A stretch of DNA of 64,000 bases from Micromonospora sp. MH99 (GTDB taxonomy: Bacteria; Actinomycetota; Actinomycetes; Mycobacteriales; Micromonosporaceae), in the NCBI RefSeq assembly GCF_021442385.1, contig NZ_MUZA01000008.1, forward strand, positions 62,001 to 126,000, in the 5' to 3' direction. Positions 17,706-27,239 of the stretch are shown here, piece after piece; the stretch's first letter is position 1, and each line of letters begins with the position of its first letter. The notes under the pieces were generated by a model. That model was not told the DNA's origin. It worked only from the letters and a program-made list of their open reading frames with translations, and searched no databases. A program made the position numbers and the translations under genes.

Positions 17706-18339
17706 GGACGGCCAGCACCCGCCGGTGCTGCTCGGTGTCCGGCGGGAGCGTGAGCTTGGTGAAGATGTTGCGCACGTGCTTCTCCACCGCGCCGTCGCTG
17801 ACCACCAGGGCGCGGGCGATGGCCGTGTTCGAGCGGCCCTCGGCCATCAGGGCGAGCACCTCGCGCTCGCGGGGGGTCAGCTCACTCAGCGGGTCGTCGC
17901 GGCGGCGTCGGGCGAAGAGCTGGCCGACCACGTCCGGGTCGAGCACCGTGCCGCCGGCCGCCACCCTGCGCAGCGCGTCCAGGAACTCGTCGATCGCGGC
18001 CACCCGGTCCTTGAGCAGGTAGCCGATGCCACCGCCGGCACCCCCGGTGGTGGCCAGCAGATCATCGGCGTACGAGACCTCGACGTACTGGGAGAGCACC
18101 AGGATCGGCGTACGCGGCACCAGCCGTCGTGCCTCCACCGCTGCCCGCAGACCCTCGTCGGTGTGTGACGGCGGCATCCGGACGTCGACGATCGACACGT
18201 CCGGCCGGTGCTGGACCACCGCCTCGACCAGCGCGTCGCCGTCCCCGACGGCGGCCACCACTTGGTGTCCGCTCTCGGTCAGCAGCCGCACCAGCCCTTC
18301 CCGGAGCAGGACGGCGTCGTCCGCGATCACGATGCGCAT
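17686..18339 (-). CDS. LuxR/NarL-family response regulator
   Basis: The 217-residue protein starts MRIVIADDAVLLREG with the acidic pocket DD, has the phosphoacceptor Asp in SIVDVRMP, the conserved Lys in YLLKD, and a C-terminal LuxR HTH (LTPREREVLALMAEG ... VSDGAVEKHVRNIFTKL). It is the cognate partner of the kinase 40 nt upstream. An in-frame extension upstream of ATG 18339 would overlap the kinase end and is rejected. It probably binds DNA as a dimer after phosphorylation. Confidence 0.92.
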   Translation of the reverse strand: MRIVIADDAVLLREGLVRLLTESGHQVVAAVGDGDALVEAVVQHRPDVSIVDVRMPPSHTDEGLRAAVEARRLVPRTPILVLSQYVEVSYADDLLATTGGAGGGIGYLLKDRVAAIDEFLDALRRVAAGGTVLDPDVVGQLFARRRRDDPLSELTPREREVLALMAEGRSNTAIARALVVSDGAVEKHVRNIFTKLTLPPDTEQHRRVLAVLTYLRN

Positions 18340-18379
18340 GGCTGTGGTGTCTACCACGTCCGGCCCGGTTCGCGGTGGT

Positions 18380-19693
18380 TCACAGCGGAAGCTCCGCACG
18401 GATCTCGGTGGGCCCGCCGCTCGGGCTCACCACCGCCAGCTCCCCGCCTGCCGCTCGGACCCGGTCGGCGATGCCGGCCAGCCCGTGACCCTTGGCGATG
18501 TGCGCGCCGCCCTGCCCGTCGTCGCCCACCCGCACCTGGAGCTGGTCGCCCTGGCGGGCCACGGCGACCATGGCCTCGGTGGCCCGACTGTGCTTGGCGA
18601 TGTTGGTCAACGCCTCGGCCACCACGAAGTACGCGGTGTTCTCCACCGCCGGATCGAGCCGTCCGCCCGGCGTGCCGAGCTGCCGGTCCACCTGAAGCTC
18701 GATCGGGATGAGCCCTCGGCCGGCGAGCGCGGCCAGGGCGCTGGGCAGACCCCTGTCGACAAGGATCGGCGGGGCGATGCCCCGGGACAGCGCCCGCAAC
18801 TCGGCCAGCGTCTCCCGGGTCTGGGTCACCGCCTCGTCGATGGTCCGACCGGCGGCCTCCGGGTCGGAGGCCAGCTGCATCCGGGCGCGGCTGAGGTCCA
18901 TCGCGAGCCGGACGAGGCGCTGCTGGGGGCCGTCGTGGATGTCGCGTTCGAGCCGGCGCAGCGCGGACGCCTCGGCGGACACGGCTGCCCGCTTCTGCTC
19001 CTCCAGCACGGTGATCCGGTCCCGCATCTCGGCCACCCCGGTCAGCAGGGCCTTGGCGAAGCTGCCCTGGAGCAGCGCGCAGCCCCGGACCACGATCGGC
19101 AGCGTGATCAGGAAGAACACCCCGATCGCGGTGGTCACCCCGATCCGGGCCGTGGTCGAGTCGCCCAGGCCGAGCAGTTGGGCCAGGTCGCTGTCGTCCG
19201 CGCCGTGCGGCAGCGTCCAGTCGTACACCCAGTAGAGGGAGCCGGCGGCTGCGGCGATCCACCAGGCCACCGCCACCACGAAGGTGACCAGCGCCACGAT
19301 CATCCGCAGGATGCCGTGTGCCAGATCGAGCCAGGACTGGGCGTCGCGCATCGGCAGGAAGATCCGCCGCCAGGCGTTCGCGCCCGCCTCCGGCATCCGG
19401 TAGTGCGGCCGGATCCGGGGTTGTCCCAGCACGGCGGGCAGCCGCAGTCGTTCGATGTCGGCAAGCCCCCGGGCCACGTACAGGGTGCCGCTGAGGATCG
19501 GCAGGCCGATCACGGTGACCACCAGGCCGACACCGGCCACGAGGCCCGCGAGGAGGACGACGAAGCTGGCCACCGCGAGGGGGAGGCCGAGCAGCACGTA
19601 CCCGGAGTCGACGAAGAGCTGGCGGGGGATGCTCGGTGCCAGCGTCGGATGGTCGCTGGCGGCAACGGCGGTCATAGCCCAAAGGCTAGGCAT
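18380..19693 (-). CDS. NarL-type sensor histidine kinase with membrane sensor domain
   Basis: The 437-residue protein has four or more N-terminal helices of the actinobacterial 'sensor' domain (about 28-210), a HisKA_3 box with phosphoacceptor His in ERDIHDGPQQRLV, and a HATPase domain with N-box AEALTNIAKHS and G-box VGDDGQGG. ATG 19693 is used; ATG 19675 is equally possible and neither has a clear ribosome-binding site. It autophosphorylates and passes phosphate to the response regulator encoded next. The signal is unknown, but in related systems the membrane part senses envelope state. Confidence 0.9.
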   Translation of the reverse strand: MPSLWAMTAVAASDHPTLAPSIPRQLFVDSGYVLLGLPLAVASFVVLLAGLVAGVGLVVTVIGLPILSGTLYVARGLADIERLRLPAVLGQPRIRPHYRMPEAGANAWRRIFLPMRDAQSWLDLAHGILRMIVALVTFVVAVAWWIAAAAGSLYWVYDWTLPHGADDSDLAQLLGLGDSTTARIGVTTAIGVFFLITLPIVVRGCALLQGSFAKALLTGVAEMRDRITVLEEQKRAAVSAEASALRRLERDIHDGPQQRLVRLAMDLSRARMQLASDPEAAGRTIDEAVTQTRETLAELRALSRGIAPPILVDRGLPSALAALAGRGLIPIELQVDRQLGTPGGRLDPAVENTAYFVVAEALTNIAKHSRATEAMVAVARQGDQLQVRVGDDGQGGAHIAKGHGLAGIADRVRAAGGELAVVSPSGGPTEIRAELPL

Positions 19694-19924
19694 GGGGGCT
19701 CGGTGTCCCCATCCCGAAGCCCCGCCTCTCCCCCGTAGTGCTGTCCCTACCGCCGCCCCTGTGACCAGGCCCTACCACCGCCGGGACCGGCCGACGCGGG
19801 ATTGGTCAGAGAAGTCGGGATTGAGCAATAATCGCCAGGGGTGGCGGGCGCGCAGGGCCGCTCAATCGATCTTGTGGAATGGAGGGGCTGGTGGGGTCGC
19901 GTCCCGGAGCGACAAGATCGCGAT

Positions 19925-19942
19925 TTGTGCACGTCTTCACAA
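19925..19942 (+). promoter_or_regulatory. Rex operator upstream of rex
   Basis: TTGTGCACGTCTTCACAA matches the Rex consensus TTGTGAA-N4-TTCACAA at 13 of 14 specified positions. It lies about 120 nt before the rex start and overlaps the likely -35 element, so binding of Rex at low NADH would block transcription of its own haem operon. Confidence 0.85.
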
Positions 19943-19953
19943 GCGCCTACTCT
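19925..19953 (+). promoter_or_regulatory. Probable promoter of the rex-hem operon
   Basis: TTGTGC (19925-19930) and TACTCT (19948-19953) are spaced by 17 nt, as expected of a principal-sigma promoter. The -35 hexamer is also the left half of the Rex operator. The rest of the 368-nt gap to the kinase gene shows no supported gene. Confidence 0.6.
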
Positions 19954-20061
19954 GTAGTTCCGACGCGCCCTGCTAGCACAGCCGGCAACCTCGGTCGCCA
20001 GCGGGAGTCCATAAGCGGCCGACCAGCGGAGTTGGCCGAGGATCGCACCGCACGGAGTCTC

Positions 20062-20832
20062 ATGAGTCAGCACCGTCACCCAGGTGCGCCCGGCCGCGCC
20101 GGTGCCGTACCGGCGCTCCCGGATCTGCCCGAGGCGACCGTCGCTCGGCTCCCGGAATACCTGCGCGCGCTGCACAACCTCGCCGACGCCGGGCACGAGA
20201 CGATCTCCAGCGAGGGTCTCTCGGCCGCCGCCGGGGTCAACTCCGCCAAGCTCCGCAAGGACCTCTCCCACCTCGGCTCGTACGGCACCCGTGGCGTCGG
20301 CTACGACGTCGCGTTGCTGATCGAGCAGATCGAGTACGTGCTCGGGCTCACTCAGCGTCGCGCTGTCGCCCTGGTCGGTGTGGGTAATCTCGGTCACGCT
20401 CTGGCCGGCTACGACGGCTTCGCCAGCCGCGGCTTCCGGATCGCCGCACTGCTGGACGCCGATCCCTCCCGGGTCGGCGAAGAGATCAACGGCCTGGTTG
20501 TCCGGCATGTCGACGAGCTGCCGGCGGTCGCCACGGAGGAATCCATCGCGATCGGCGTGATCGCCACGCCGGCCGCCGCGGCCCAGCGGGTCGCCGATCA
20601 GCTGGTCGCGGTCGGCGTGACGAGCATCCTCAACTTCGCGCCGTGCGTACTCTCTGTTCCGGAGGGGGTCGACGTGCGCAAGGTCGACCTCGCCATCGAG
20701 CTGCAGATTCTGTCCTTCCACGAGCACCGCAAGGCGTCGCTGACCGCGCTGCCCGCCACCGGCGGGTCCGCTCTCACGGCCCTGCCCGGCGGGCTCGCGG
20801 CCACCGACACCCAGGAGGCGATCGGCACGTGA
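20062..20832 (+). CDS. rex: Redox-sensing transcriptional repressor Rex
   Basis: From ATG 20062, with GGAG 4 nt upstream, the protein has 256 residues; a longer frame covers the promoter and is rejected. The winged helix is LPEYLRALHNLADAGHETIS ... VNSAKLRKDLSHLGSYGTRGVGY, followed by a Rossmann fold with GVGNLGHALAGY (about 108-119) that binds NADH/NAD+. Rex represses at a low NADH/NAD+ ratio and leaves DNA when NADH rises. It is the first gene of the haem operon and overlaps hemA by 4 nt. The operator upstream shows autoregulation. Confidence 0.97.
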   Translation: MSQHRHPGAPGRAGAVPALPDLPEATVARLPEYLRALHNLADAGHETISSEGLSAAAGVNSAKLRKDLSHLGSYGTRGVGYDVALLIEQIEYVLGLTQRRAVALVGVGNLGHALAGYDGFASRGFRIAALLDADPSRVGEEINGLVVRHVDELPAVATEESIAIGVIATPAAAAQRVADQLVAVGVTSILNFAPCVLSVPEGVDVRKVDLAIELQILSFHEHRKASLTALPATGGSALTALPGGLAATDTQEAIGT

Positions 20833-22205
20833 AACTGCTCGTCGTCGGCGCGTCCTACCGGACCGCCCCGGTCGCCACGCTGGAGCAGCTGGCCGTGCCC
20901 CCCGCCGACCTCACCCGCACCCTGGACCGCCTGGTCGCCCAGCCGTACGTGAGCGAGGCGGTGCTCGTCTCCACCTGCAACCGGGTGGAGGTCTACGCCG
21001 CCGTGTCCGGATTCCACGGCGGGCTCGGCGACATCTGCGCCGTCCTGGCCGAGCAGGCCGACAGCTCCCCGGCGGCGCTCGCCAGCCACCTCTACGTGCA
21101 CTACGACACCGCCGCCGTGGACCACGTCTTCCGGGTCGCCAGCGGGCTGGACTCGATGGTCGTCGGCGAGGCGCAGATCCTCGGCCAGCTGCGTGACGCG
21201 TACCACTGGGCCACCGGCGCCGACTCGGCCGGCCGCCTGCTGCACGAGCTGATGCAGCAGGCGCTGCGCGTCGGCAAGCGGGCCCACGCCGAGACCGGCA
21301 TCGACCGGGCCGGCCAGAGCGTCGTCACCGCCGCGTTGGAGCTGGCCGCCGGGCACCTCGACGGCAACCTCGCCGGCCACCCGGCCCTGGTGATCGGGGC
21401 CGGCGCGATGGGGTCGCTCGGGGTGGCCACGCTGTCCCGGCAGGGCGCCGGGCCGCTCACGGTCACCAACCGGGGCATCGACCGGGCCGTCCGGCTCGCC
21501 GAGTCGTACGGGGCGGACGCCGCGCCGATGACCGAGCTGGCCGCCACGCTCTCCACAGTGGACATCGTAGTGGCCGCCACCGCGTCCACTGAACCGGTCC
21601 TCACCCGCGCGGTGGTAGGTGCCGCGCTCGCCGAGCGGAGCCCCGCGCGGGGCCCGCTGGTCCTGCTCGACCTGGCCGTCCCGCGCGACGTCGAGGAGGG
21701 CGTCGCCGACCTGCCCGGCGTCGAGGTGATCGACATCGACCGGATGGCGACGCTGCTCGCCGACGGTCCGGCCGCGGCGGACGCCGCAGCCGTCGAGCGG
21801 ATCGTGCTCGGCGAGGTGGAGGGCTTCCTCACCTGGCTGCGCGGCGCCGACGTGGCGCCCACCGTGGCGGCGCTGCGCGGTCGTGCCGACGACGTCGTCA
21901 CCGCTGAGCTGCGTCGGCTGGCCCAGCGCCGTCCCGACCTCGGCGACGACCTGCGGGCCGAGGTGGCCCGTACGGTGCACCGCGTGGTGCAGCGGCTGCT
22001 GCACCAGCCCACCGTCAAGGTCCGCCAGCTCGCGGCCGAGCCCGGTGGCGACCAGTACGCGGCTCTGCTGCGCGAGCTGTTCGACCTCCAGGTGCCGCAG
22101 ACCTCGCCGGTGGACACCGTCCCCGACGTGCTGACCCCCACCAACGCCCCGGTGACCGGCACCGACGCCACCGAGCAGATCCCGCCCACCGGAGGTGCGC
22201 GATGA
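20829..22205 (+). CDS. hemA: Glutamyl-tRNA reductase
   Basis: The 458-residue enzyme reduces glutamyl-tRNA to glutamate-1-semialdehyde, the first step of C5 haem synthesis. The catalytic Cys50 lies in STCNRVEVY, and GLDSMVVGEAQILGQLRDA is the family signature; a NADPH-binding fold (VIGAGAMGSLGVATL) and a C-terminal dimerisation region follow. GTG 20829 overlaps the rex stop. Expression should follow NADH via Rex, linking haem supply to respiration. Confidence 0.97.
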   Translation: MKLLVVGASYRTAPVATLEQLAVPPADLTRTLDRLVAQPYVSEAVLVSTCNRVEVYAAVSGFHGGLGDICAVLAEQADSSPAALASHLYVHYDTAAVDHVFRVASGLDSMVVGEAQILGQLRDAYHWATGADSAGRLLHELMQQALRVGKRAHAETGIDRAGQSVVTAALELAAGHLDGNLAGHPALVIGAGAMGSLGVATLSRQGAGPLTVTNRGIDRAVRLAESYGADAAPMTELAATLSTVDIVVAATASTEPVLTRAVVGAALAERSPARGPLVLLDLAVPRDVEEGVADLPGVEVIDIDRMATLLADGPAAADAAAVERIVLGEVEGFLTWLRGADVAPTVAALRGRADDVVTAELRRLAQRRPDLGDDLRAEVARTVHRVVQRLLHQPTVKVRQLAAEPGGDQYAALLRELFDLQVPQTSPVDTVPDVLTPTNAPVTGTDATEQIPPTGGAR

Positions 22206-23170
22206 CCGCCCCCCTGCGCCTCGGCACCCGGGGCAGCGCCCTGGCGATGGCCCAGTCCGGCCACGTCGCCGAGGCGTTGACCGCCGCCACCGGCCGCCCG
22301 GTCGAGCTCGTCGAGGTGGTCACCGCCGGCGACCGCTCCAGCGCTCCGGTGCACCGGCTCGGCGTCGGGGTGTTCGTCTCCGCGCTGCGGGACGCGCTGA
22401 CCGCCCGGACGATCGACTTCGCCGTGCACTCCTACAAGGATCTGCCCACGGCCGGCGCCGCCGGGCTGCACATCGCCGCCGTGCCGGCCCGACAGGACCC
22501 GCGCGACGCGCTGATCGCCCAGGGCGGGCGGACGCTCGCCGAGCTGCCGCCCGGCGCCACAGTTGGCACCGGCGCGCTGCGCCGCATCGCCCAGCTGCAC
22601 GCCCTCGGGCTGCAACTGGAGGTCACCCCGATCCGCGGCAACATCGACACCCGCCTGGCGCGGGTGCTCGGCCCCGAGGCCGACCTCGACGCGATCGTGC
22701 TGGCCCGGGCCGGACTGGCCCGGATCGGCCGGACCGACGCGATCACCGAGACGCTCGACCCGATGCTCATGCTGCCCGCGCCCGCCCAGGGCGCGCTGGC
22801 CGTGGAGTGCCGGGTCGACGACCAGGAACTGGTCGAGCTGCTCGGGACGCTCGACCACGCACCGTCGCGCGCCGCGGTCACCGCGGAGCGCGCGTTGCTG
22901 GCAACCCTGGAGGCCGGGTGCAGCGCACCCGTCGCCGCCTATGCGGAACTCGCCGAAGGTGACGCCGGCGATGAGATCTACCTGCGCGGGGCGGTGATCA
23001 GCCCGGACGGCACTCGTGACCTCCGGCTGTCCCGCACCGGAACGCCCGCCGACGCGGCGGAGATCGGTAAGGCACTCGCCGCCGAACTCCTCGAACTCGG
23101 CGCCGACTCGATCCTCGGCCACGAAGGACACACCGGCCCGGGGACCCAGCAATTTGGGAGCACAGAATGA
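22202..23170 (+). CDS. hemC: Hydroxymethylbilane synthase (porphobilinogen deaminase)
   Basis: The 322-residue enzyme polymerises four porphobilinogens into hydroxymethylbilane. RLGTRGSALAMAQ opens the protein, HSYKDLP and RRIAQL are present, and Cys240 in EAGCSAPVAA carries the dipyrromethane cofactor. ATG overlaps the hemA stop by 4 nt, and the stop overlaps the next start by 4 nt. Confidence 0.97.
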   Translation: MTAPLRLGTRGSALAMAQSGHVAEALTAATGRPVELVEVVTAGDRSSAPVHRLGVGVFVSALRDALTARTIDFAVHSYKDLPTAGAAGLHIAAVPARQDPRDALIAQGGRTLAELPPGATVGTGALRRIAQLHALGLQLEVTPIRGNIDTRLARVLGPEADLDAIVLARAGLARIGRTDAITETLDPMLMLPAPAQGALAVECRVDDQELVELLGTLDHAPSRAAVTAERALLATLEAGCSAPVAAYAELAEGDAGDEIYLRGAVISPDGTRDLRLSRTGTPADAAEIGKALAAELLELGADSILGHEGHTGPGTQQFGSTE

Positions 23171-24747
23171 CCCGCACCCGTAAGCCCGTCGGCCGTATCG
23201 CGTTCGTCGGGGCTGGCCCCGGTGACCCGGGCCTGCTGACCCGTCGGGCGCACGACGCCCTGGTCGACGCCGACCAGGTGATCTACGACCGGGGAGTCCC
23301 CGAGTCGCTGCTCGCCGTCGTCCGCGCCGAGGCCAGAGAGGACGCCGAGTTCACCCCGGCCGAAGGCGTGCCGGGAGACGTGGCGAAGGTGCTGATCTCC
23401 GCCGCCCGGTCCGGGCTGAACGCGGTGCACCTGGTTGCCGGCGACCCGTTCGGCCACGACTCGGTGGTCAAGGAGGTGCAGGCGGTGGCCCGCACCGCCG
23501 CCCACTTCGAGGTGGTGCCGGGTGTCGGCCAGGCCGAGGGCGTCGCCACCTACGCGGGGGTCCCGCTGCCGGGTGTGCGTACCGCCGCCGACGTCGAGGA
23601 CGTCAGCACGCTGGACTTCGAGGCGCTGGCCGCGGCCGTCGGCCGGGGTTCGCTCGCGCTCGCGGTGGACGCCGGTGACCTCGCCGCCGTCCGGGACGGC
23701 CTGCTGGCCGCCGGGGTCGACGGCACCACAGGCGTCGGGGTGACCGGCGACGGCACCGGCGAGACCCAGTACACGACCACGTCGACCGTGGACAGCTTCG
23801 TGGCCGCCGCGCTGGGCTTCACCGGCCGGGTGGTGCTCACCATCGGCGCGGGTGTGGGCCAGCGCGACAAGATGAGCTGGTGGGAGAACCGCCCGCTGTA
23901 CGGCTGGAAGGTGCTGGTGCCCCGCACCAAGGAGCAGGCCGGCGCGATGAGCGCCCGACTGCGGGCGTACGGGGCGATCCCGTGCGAGGTGCCGACCATC
24001 GCGGTCGAGCCGCCGCGCACCCCGGCCCAGATGGAGCGGGCCGTCAAGGGCCTGGTCGACGGCCGGTACGCCTGGGTGATCTTCACGTCGGTGAACGCGG
24101 TCCGCGCGGTCTGGGAGAAGTTCGCCGAGCACGGCCTGGACGCCCGGCACTTCGGCGGCGTCAAGATCGCCTGCATCGGCGAGGCGACCGCTGACGCGGT
24201 CCGCGCGTTCGGCATCCAGCCGGAGCTGATCCCCGCCGGGGAGCAGTCCTCCGAGGGGCTGCTGGCCGAGTTCTCGCCGCACGACGAGATCCTCGACCCG
24301 GTCGGCCGGGTGCTGCTGCCGCGCGCCGACATCGCCACCGAGACGCTCGCCGCCGGGCTCACCGAGCGCGGCTGGGAGGTCGACGACGTGACCGCGTACC
24401 GGACGGTGCGGGCCGCGCCGCCGCCCGCCGAGATCCGCGACGCGATCAAGTCGGGCGGGTTCGACGCGGTCCTCTTCACGTCTTCTTCCACTGTGCGGAA
24501 CCTGGTCGGTATCGCCGGGAAGCCGCACGCGCGGACGGTTGTTGCCGTGATTGGGCCCAAGACGGCGGAGACCGCGACGGAGTTCGGCCTTCGGGTCGAC
24601 GTCCAGCCACCGCACGCCTCGGTGCCCGACCTGGTGGAGGCGCTCGCCGCCTACGCCGTCGAGTTGCGCGAGAAGCTGGCCGCCATGCCGGCCAAGCAGC
24701 GCCGTGGCTCGAAGGTGCAGGGGCCGACCGCCCTCCGCTTCCGGTAG
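23167..24747 (+). CDS. hemD: Fused uroporphyrinogen-III methyltransferase/synthase (CobA-HemD)
   Basis: The 526-residue protein joins two enzymes. Residues 1 to about 240 form a SUMT/CobA-type methylase ([13 protein letters not shown], then [12 protein letters not shown], then [20 protein letters not shown]), which would make precorrin-2. Residues about 250-510 form uroporphyrinogen-III synthase ([13 protein letters not shown] ... [15 protein letters not shown] ... [12 protein letters not shown]). The fusion is normal in actinomycetes and commits bilane to both haem and sirohaem/B12. The methylase half is divergent (GVGQAEGVA where SAIAVPA-like residues are common), so methylation activity is less certain. 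Confidence 0.93.
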   Translation: MTRTRKPVGRIAFVGAGPGDPGLLTRRAHDALVDADQVIYDRGVPESLLAVVRAEAREDAEFTPAEGVPGDVAKVLISAARSGLNAVHLVAGDPFGHDSVVKEVQAVARTAAHFEVVPGVGQAEGVATYAGVPLPGVRTAADVEDVSTLDFEALAAAVGRGSLALAVDAGDLAAVRDGLLAAGVDGTTGVGVTGDGTGETQYTTTSTVDSFVAAALGFTGRVVLTIGAGVGQRDKMSWWENRPLYGWKVLVPRTKEQAGAMSARLRAYGAIPCEVPTIAVEPPRTPAQMERAVKGLVDGRYAWVIFTSVNAVRAVWEKFAEHGLDARHFGGVKIACIGEATADAVRAFGIQPELIPAGEQSSEGLLAEFSPHDEILDPVGRVLLPRADIATETLAAGLTERGWEVDDVTAYRTVRAAPPPAEIRDAIKSGGFDAVLFTSSSTVRNLVGIAGKPHARTVVAVIGPKTAETATEFGLRVDVQPPHASVPDLVEALAAYAVELREKLAAMPAKQRRGSKVQGPTALRFR

Positions 24748-24769
24748 TCGTCTCCAGGAGGGCCCTTTC

Positions 24770-25753
24770 ATGTCGTACCCCGAGATCCGGCCCCGCCGCC
24801 TGCGCCGCACCCCGGCGATCCGCCGGCTGGTGTCCGAGACCAGGGTCGACCCGGCCGAGTTGGTCGTGCCGATGTTCGTCAAGGAAGGGCTGACCGAGCC
24901 TCGCGCAATCGGGTCGCTCCCGGGGGTGCTTCAGCACTCCCGGGACTCCCTGCGCAAGGCGGCCACCGAGGCGGTCCAGGCCGGCGTCGGCGGGATCATG
25001 CTCTTCGGGGTGCCGGAGCAGCGTGACCCGACCGGGTCCGGTGGCCTCGACCCGAACGGCATCCTGAACGTCGCCATCCGCGACGTGGTGTCCGAGGTGG
25101 GCGACAGCACTGTCGTGATGAGCGACCTGTGCCTGGACGAGTTCACCTCGCACGGGCACTGCGGCGTGCTCACCGCGGACGGTGAGGTGGACAACGACGC
25201 GACCCTGGCCGCGTACGCCGAGATGGCGGTTGCCCAGGCCGAAGCCGGGGTGCACATGGTCGGGCCGTCCGGGATGATGGACGGCCAGGTCGGCGTGGCC
25301 CGCCGGGCGCTCGACGCCGCCGGCCACCAGGATGTGGCGGTGCTGGCGTACGCCGCGAAGTACGCCTCGGCCTTCTACGGCCCGTTCCGGGAGGCGGTGG
25401 AGTCGGCGCTGGAGGGCGACCGGCGCACCTACCAGCAGGATCCGGCCAACCTGCGCGAGTCGCTGCGCGAGGTGGCGCTCGACGTCGCCGAGGGCGCCGA
25501 CCTGGTGATGGTCAAGCCGGCGTTGCCCTACCTCGACGTGGTGTCGGCGGTGCGGGCCGCGGTGGACGTCCCGGTCGCCGCCTACCAGGTCTCCGGGGAG
25601 TACGCGATGGTCGAGGCAGCCGCCGCGAACGGCTGGATCGACCGGGAGCGGGTGATGTTGGAGACGCTCACCTCGATCAAGCGGGCCGGCGCGCAGATCA
25701 TCCTCACCTACTGGGCGGTCGAAGCCGCCGGTCTGCTCCGCCAGCGCTACTGA
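24770..25753 (+). CDS. hemB: Delta-aminolevulinic acid dehydratase (porphobilinogen synthase)
   Basis: ATG 24770 with CAGGAGGG upstream gives 327 residues starting [13 protein letters not shown]. The Schiff-base lysines are Lys197 ([14 protein letters not shown]) and Lys249 ([10 protein letters not shown]). The metal site reads [14 protein letters not shown]: two of the three zinc cysteines are present and the middle one is Asp, a mixed form. The enzyme condenses two aminolevulinates to porphobilinogen. It follows hemD after 22 nt, and its 3' end overlaps the converging MFS gene by 50 nt. Confidence 0.96.
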   Translation: MSYPEIRPRRLRRTPAIRRLVSETRVDPAELVVPMFVKEGLTEPRAIGSLPGVLQHSRDSLRKAATEAVQAGVGGIMLFGVPEQRDPTGSGGLDPNGILNVAIRDVVSEVGDSTVVMSDLCLDEFTSHGHCGVLTADGEVDNDATLAAYAEMAVAQAEAGVHMVGPSGMMDGQVGVARRALDAAGHQDVAVLAYAAKYASAFYGPFREAVESALEGDRRTYQQDPANLRESLREVALDVAEGADLVMVKPALPYLDVVSAVRAAVDVPVAAYQVSGEYAMVEAAAANGWIDRERVMLETLTSIKRAGAQIILTYWAVEAAGLLRQRY

Positions 25754-27230
25754 CCGGGTCCGCGGGTTCCGTCGGGGTGGCCACCTCGTCGGCGCCCGCG
25801 ACGGCGGCCGGGAGCCTCCGGCTGGTCAGCCAGGCGAGCGCCAACAGCACGGCCGACACCGCAAGCGCGAGCCGGGTGGCCTGCGCCAGTTCCGGCGCGA
25901 GGCCGAGCCGGCTGGCCGGGTCGAGCCGGTTGGCTGCCGTGATGCCCCCGCCGCCCAGGGTCGGGGCGAGCCGGTCCGCCAGCCAGGACAGGGCGGCGGC
26001 GATCAGTGCCGTGCCGGCCGCGACCGAGGTGTGCGACACGGTGGTGAGCAGCGTGGAGCCGGACGGCAGGTCGTCGGGCGGAAGCGACCGGCTGGCCGCT
26101 GTCATCGTCGGCATCAGGGTCGCACCCATGCCCAGGCCGATGACCGCACCCAGCGTGGCCAGCAGCGGGTACGACGTGTCGGCGTCGAGCACCAGCACCC
26201 GGGCCACAGTGCCGGCCACTGCCGTGGCGATGCCGAGCCCGACGACCCGCCGCGCCGAGACGCGATCGACGAGCCGGGTCGCGACCTGGAGCATCAGACC
26301 GGTGGTCAGCGCCTGCGGGATGCCGATCACCCCGGCCAGGGTGGCCGAGTCACCGCGTACCACCTGCACGTAGGCCGGGATGATCAGGAACGAGCCGAAG
26401 TATCCGGCGGCGAAGAACGCCACAGTCGCCGCGCCGGGGGTCATCCCCGGGGCGCGCAGCACGGCCAGGCGCAGCAGCGGCTGCCGTACCCGGCCGGCCC
26501 GCCAGGCGAAGGTGACCACCAGCATCGCGCCGAGCACGAGCGGCAGCAGCACGGACGCGGTGACGACCCCGCCCCGCTCGCCGGTGACGCTGAGGCCGTA
26601 GACCGCCAGCGCCAGACCGGGGCAGAGCAGCAGCAGCCCGAGGACGTCCAGCCGGACCGGTGCTCGTCGCGGGTCGGCGACCGGCAGCACCGACCGGCCG
26701 AGCACCATCGCCAACAGTCCCACCGGCAGGTTGATCCAGAAGATCCACCGCCAGGACGCGTGATCGAGCAGCAGCCCACCCAGCACCGGCCCGATCAGGG
26801 GCCCGACCAGCACCGGAAGGCCGAGCAGGCTCATCATCCGTCCGCGCCGCCCCGGCGGCACCGCGGCGAGCGCGACGGCCATCCCGACCGGGTTGAGCAG
26901 TCCGCCGCCGAGCCCCTGGAGCACCCGGAACGCGATAAGCGACCCGACGCTCCAGGCGGCACCGGCCAGCACGGAGCCGACGGTGAACAGCAGCAGCGCG
27001 GTCAGGTAGGTGCGGCGGGCGCCGAAGCGGCCGATCGCCCAGGCGGCGGTGGGCATCACCGCGACCAGGGCGAGCGCATAGCCGCTGGTGACCCAGCCGA
27101 TCGTGGTGAGGTCGGTGCCGAGGTCGTCGACCAGTCTCGGCAGGGCCACCACGGTGACCGTGGTGTCGATCACCGCGAGCAGACCACCCAGGGTCAGGTA
27201 CCAGCCGAGCCGTCGCGCGGACGCGTCCAT
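25704..27230 (-). CDS. MFS drug transporter, DHA2 family (14 TMS)
   Basis: The 508-residue protein has about 14 hydrophobic helices. Motifs include [13 protein letters not shown] in helix 1, [10 protein letters not shown] between helices 2 and 3, [14 protein letters not shown] in helix 4, and [15 protein letters not shown] with the antiporter motif C. This is the EmrB/QacA-type proton-driven multidrug exporter. It lies 9 nt downstream of the flavin reductase gene and may share its MerR-controlled transcript. Confidence 0.92.
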   Translation of the reverse strand: MDASARRLGWYLTLGGLLAVIDTTVTVVALPRLVDDLGTDLTTIGWVTSGYALALVAVMPTAAWAIGRFGARRTYLTALLLFTVGSVLAGAAWSVGSLIAFRVLQGLGGGLLNPVGMAVALAAVPPGRRGRMMSLLGLPVLVGPLIGPVLGGLLLDHASWRWIFWINLPVGLLAMVLGRSVLPVADPRRAPVRLDVLGLLLLCPGLALAVYGLSVTGERGGVVTASVLLPLVLGAMLVVTFAWRAGRVRQPLLRLAVLRAPGMTPGAATVAFFAAGYFGSFLIIPAYVQVVRGDSATLAGVIGIPQALTTGLMLQVATRLVDRVSARRVVGLGIATAVAGTVARVLVLDADTSYPLLATLGAVIGLGMGATLMPTMTAASRSLPPDDLPSGSTLLTTVSHTSVAAGTALIAAALSWLADRLAPTLGGGGITAANRLDPASRLGLAPELAQATRLALAVSAVLLALAWLTSRRLPAAVAGADEVATPTEPADPVSSAGGADRRLRPPSR

Positions 27231-27239
27231 GTCGGCGGC

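Noticed and set aside
20598..23152. Long antisense frames across hemA and hemC
   Set aside because: They are shadows of well-identified haem genes on the other strand; composition is Arg/Gly/Ala-rich with no motifs.
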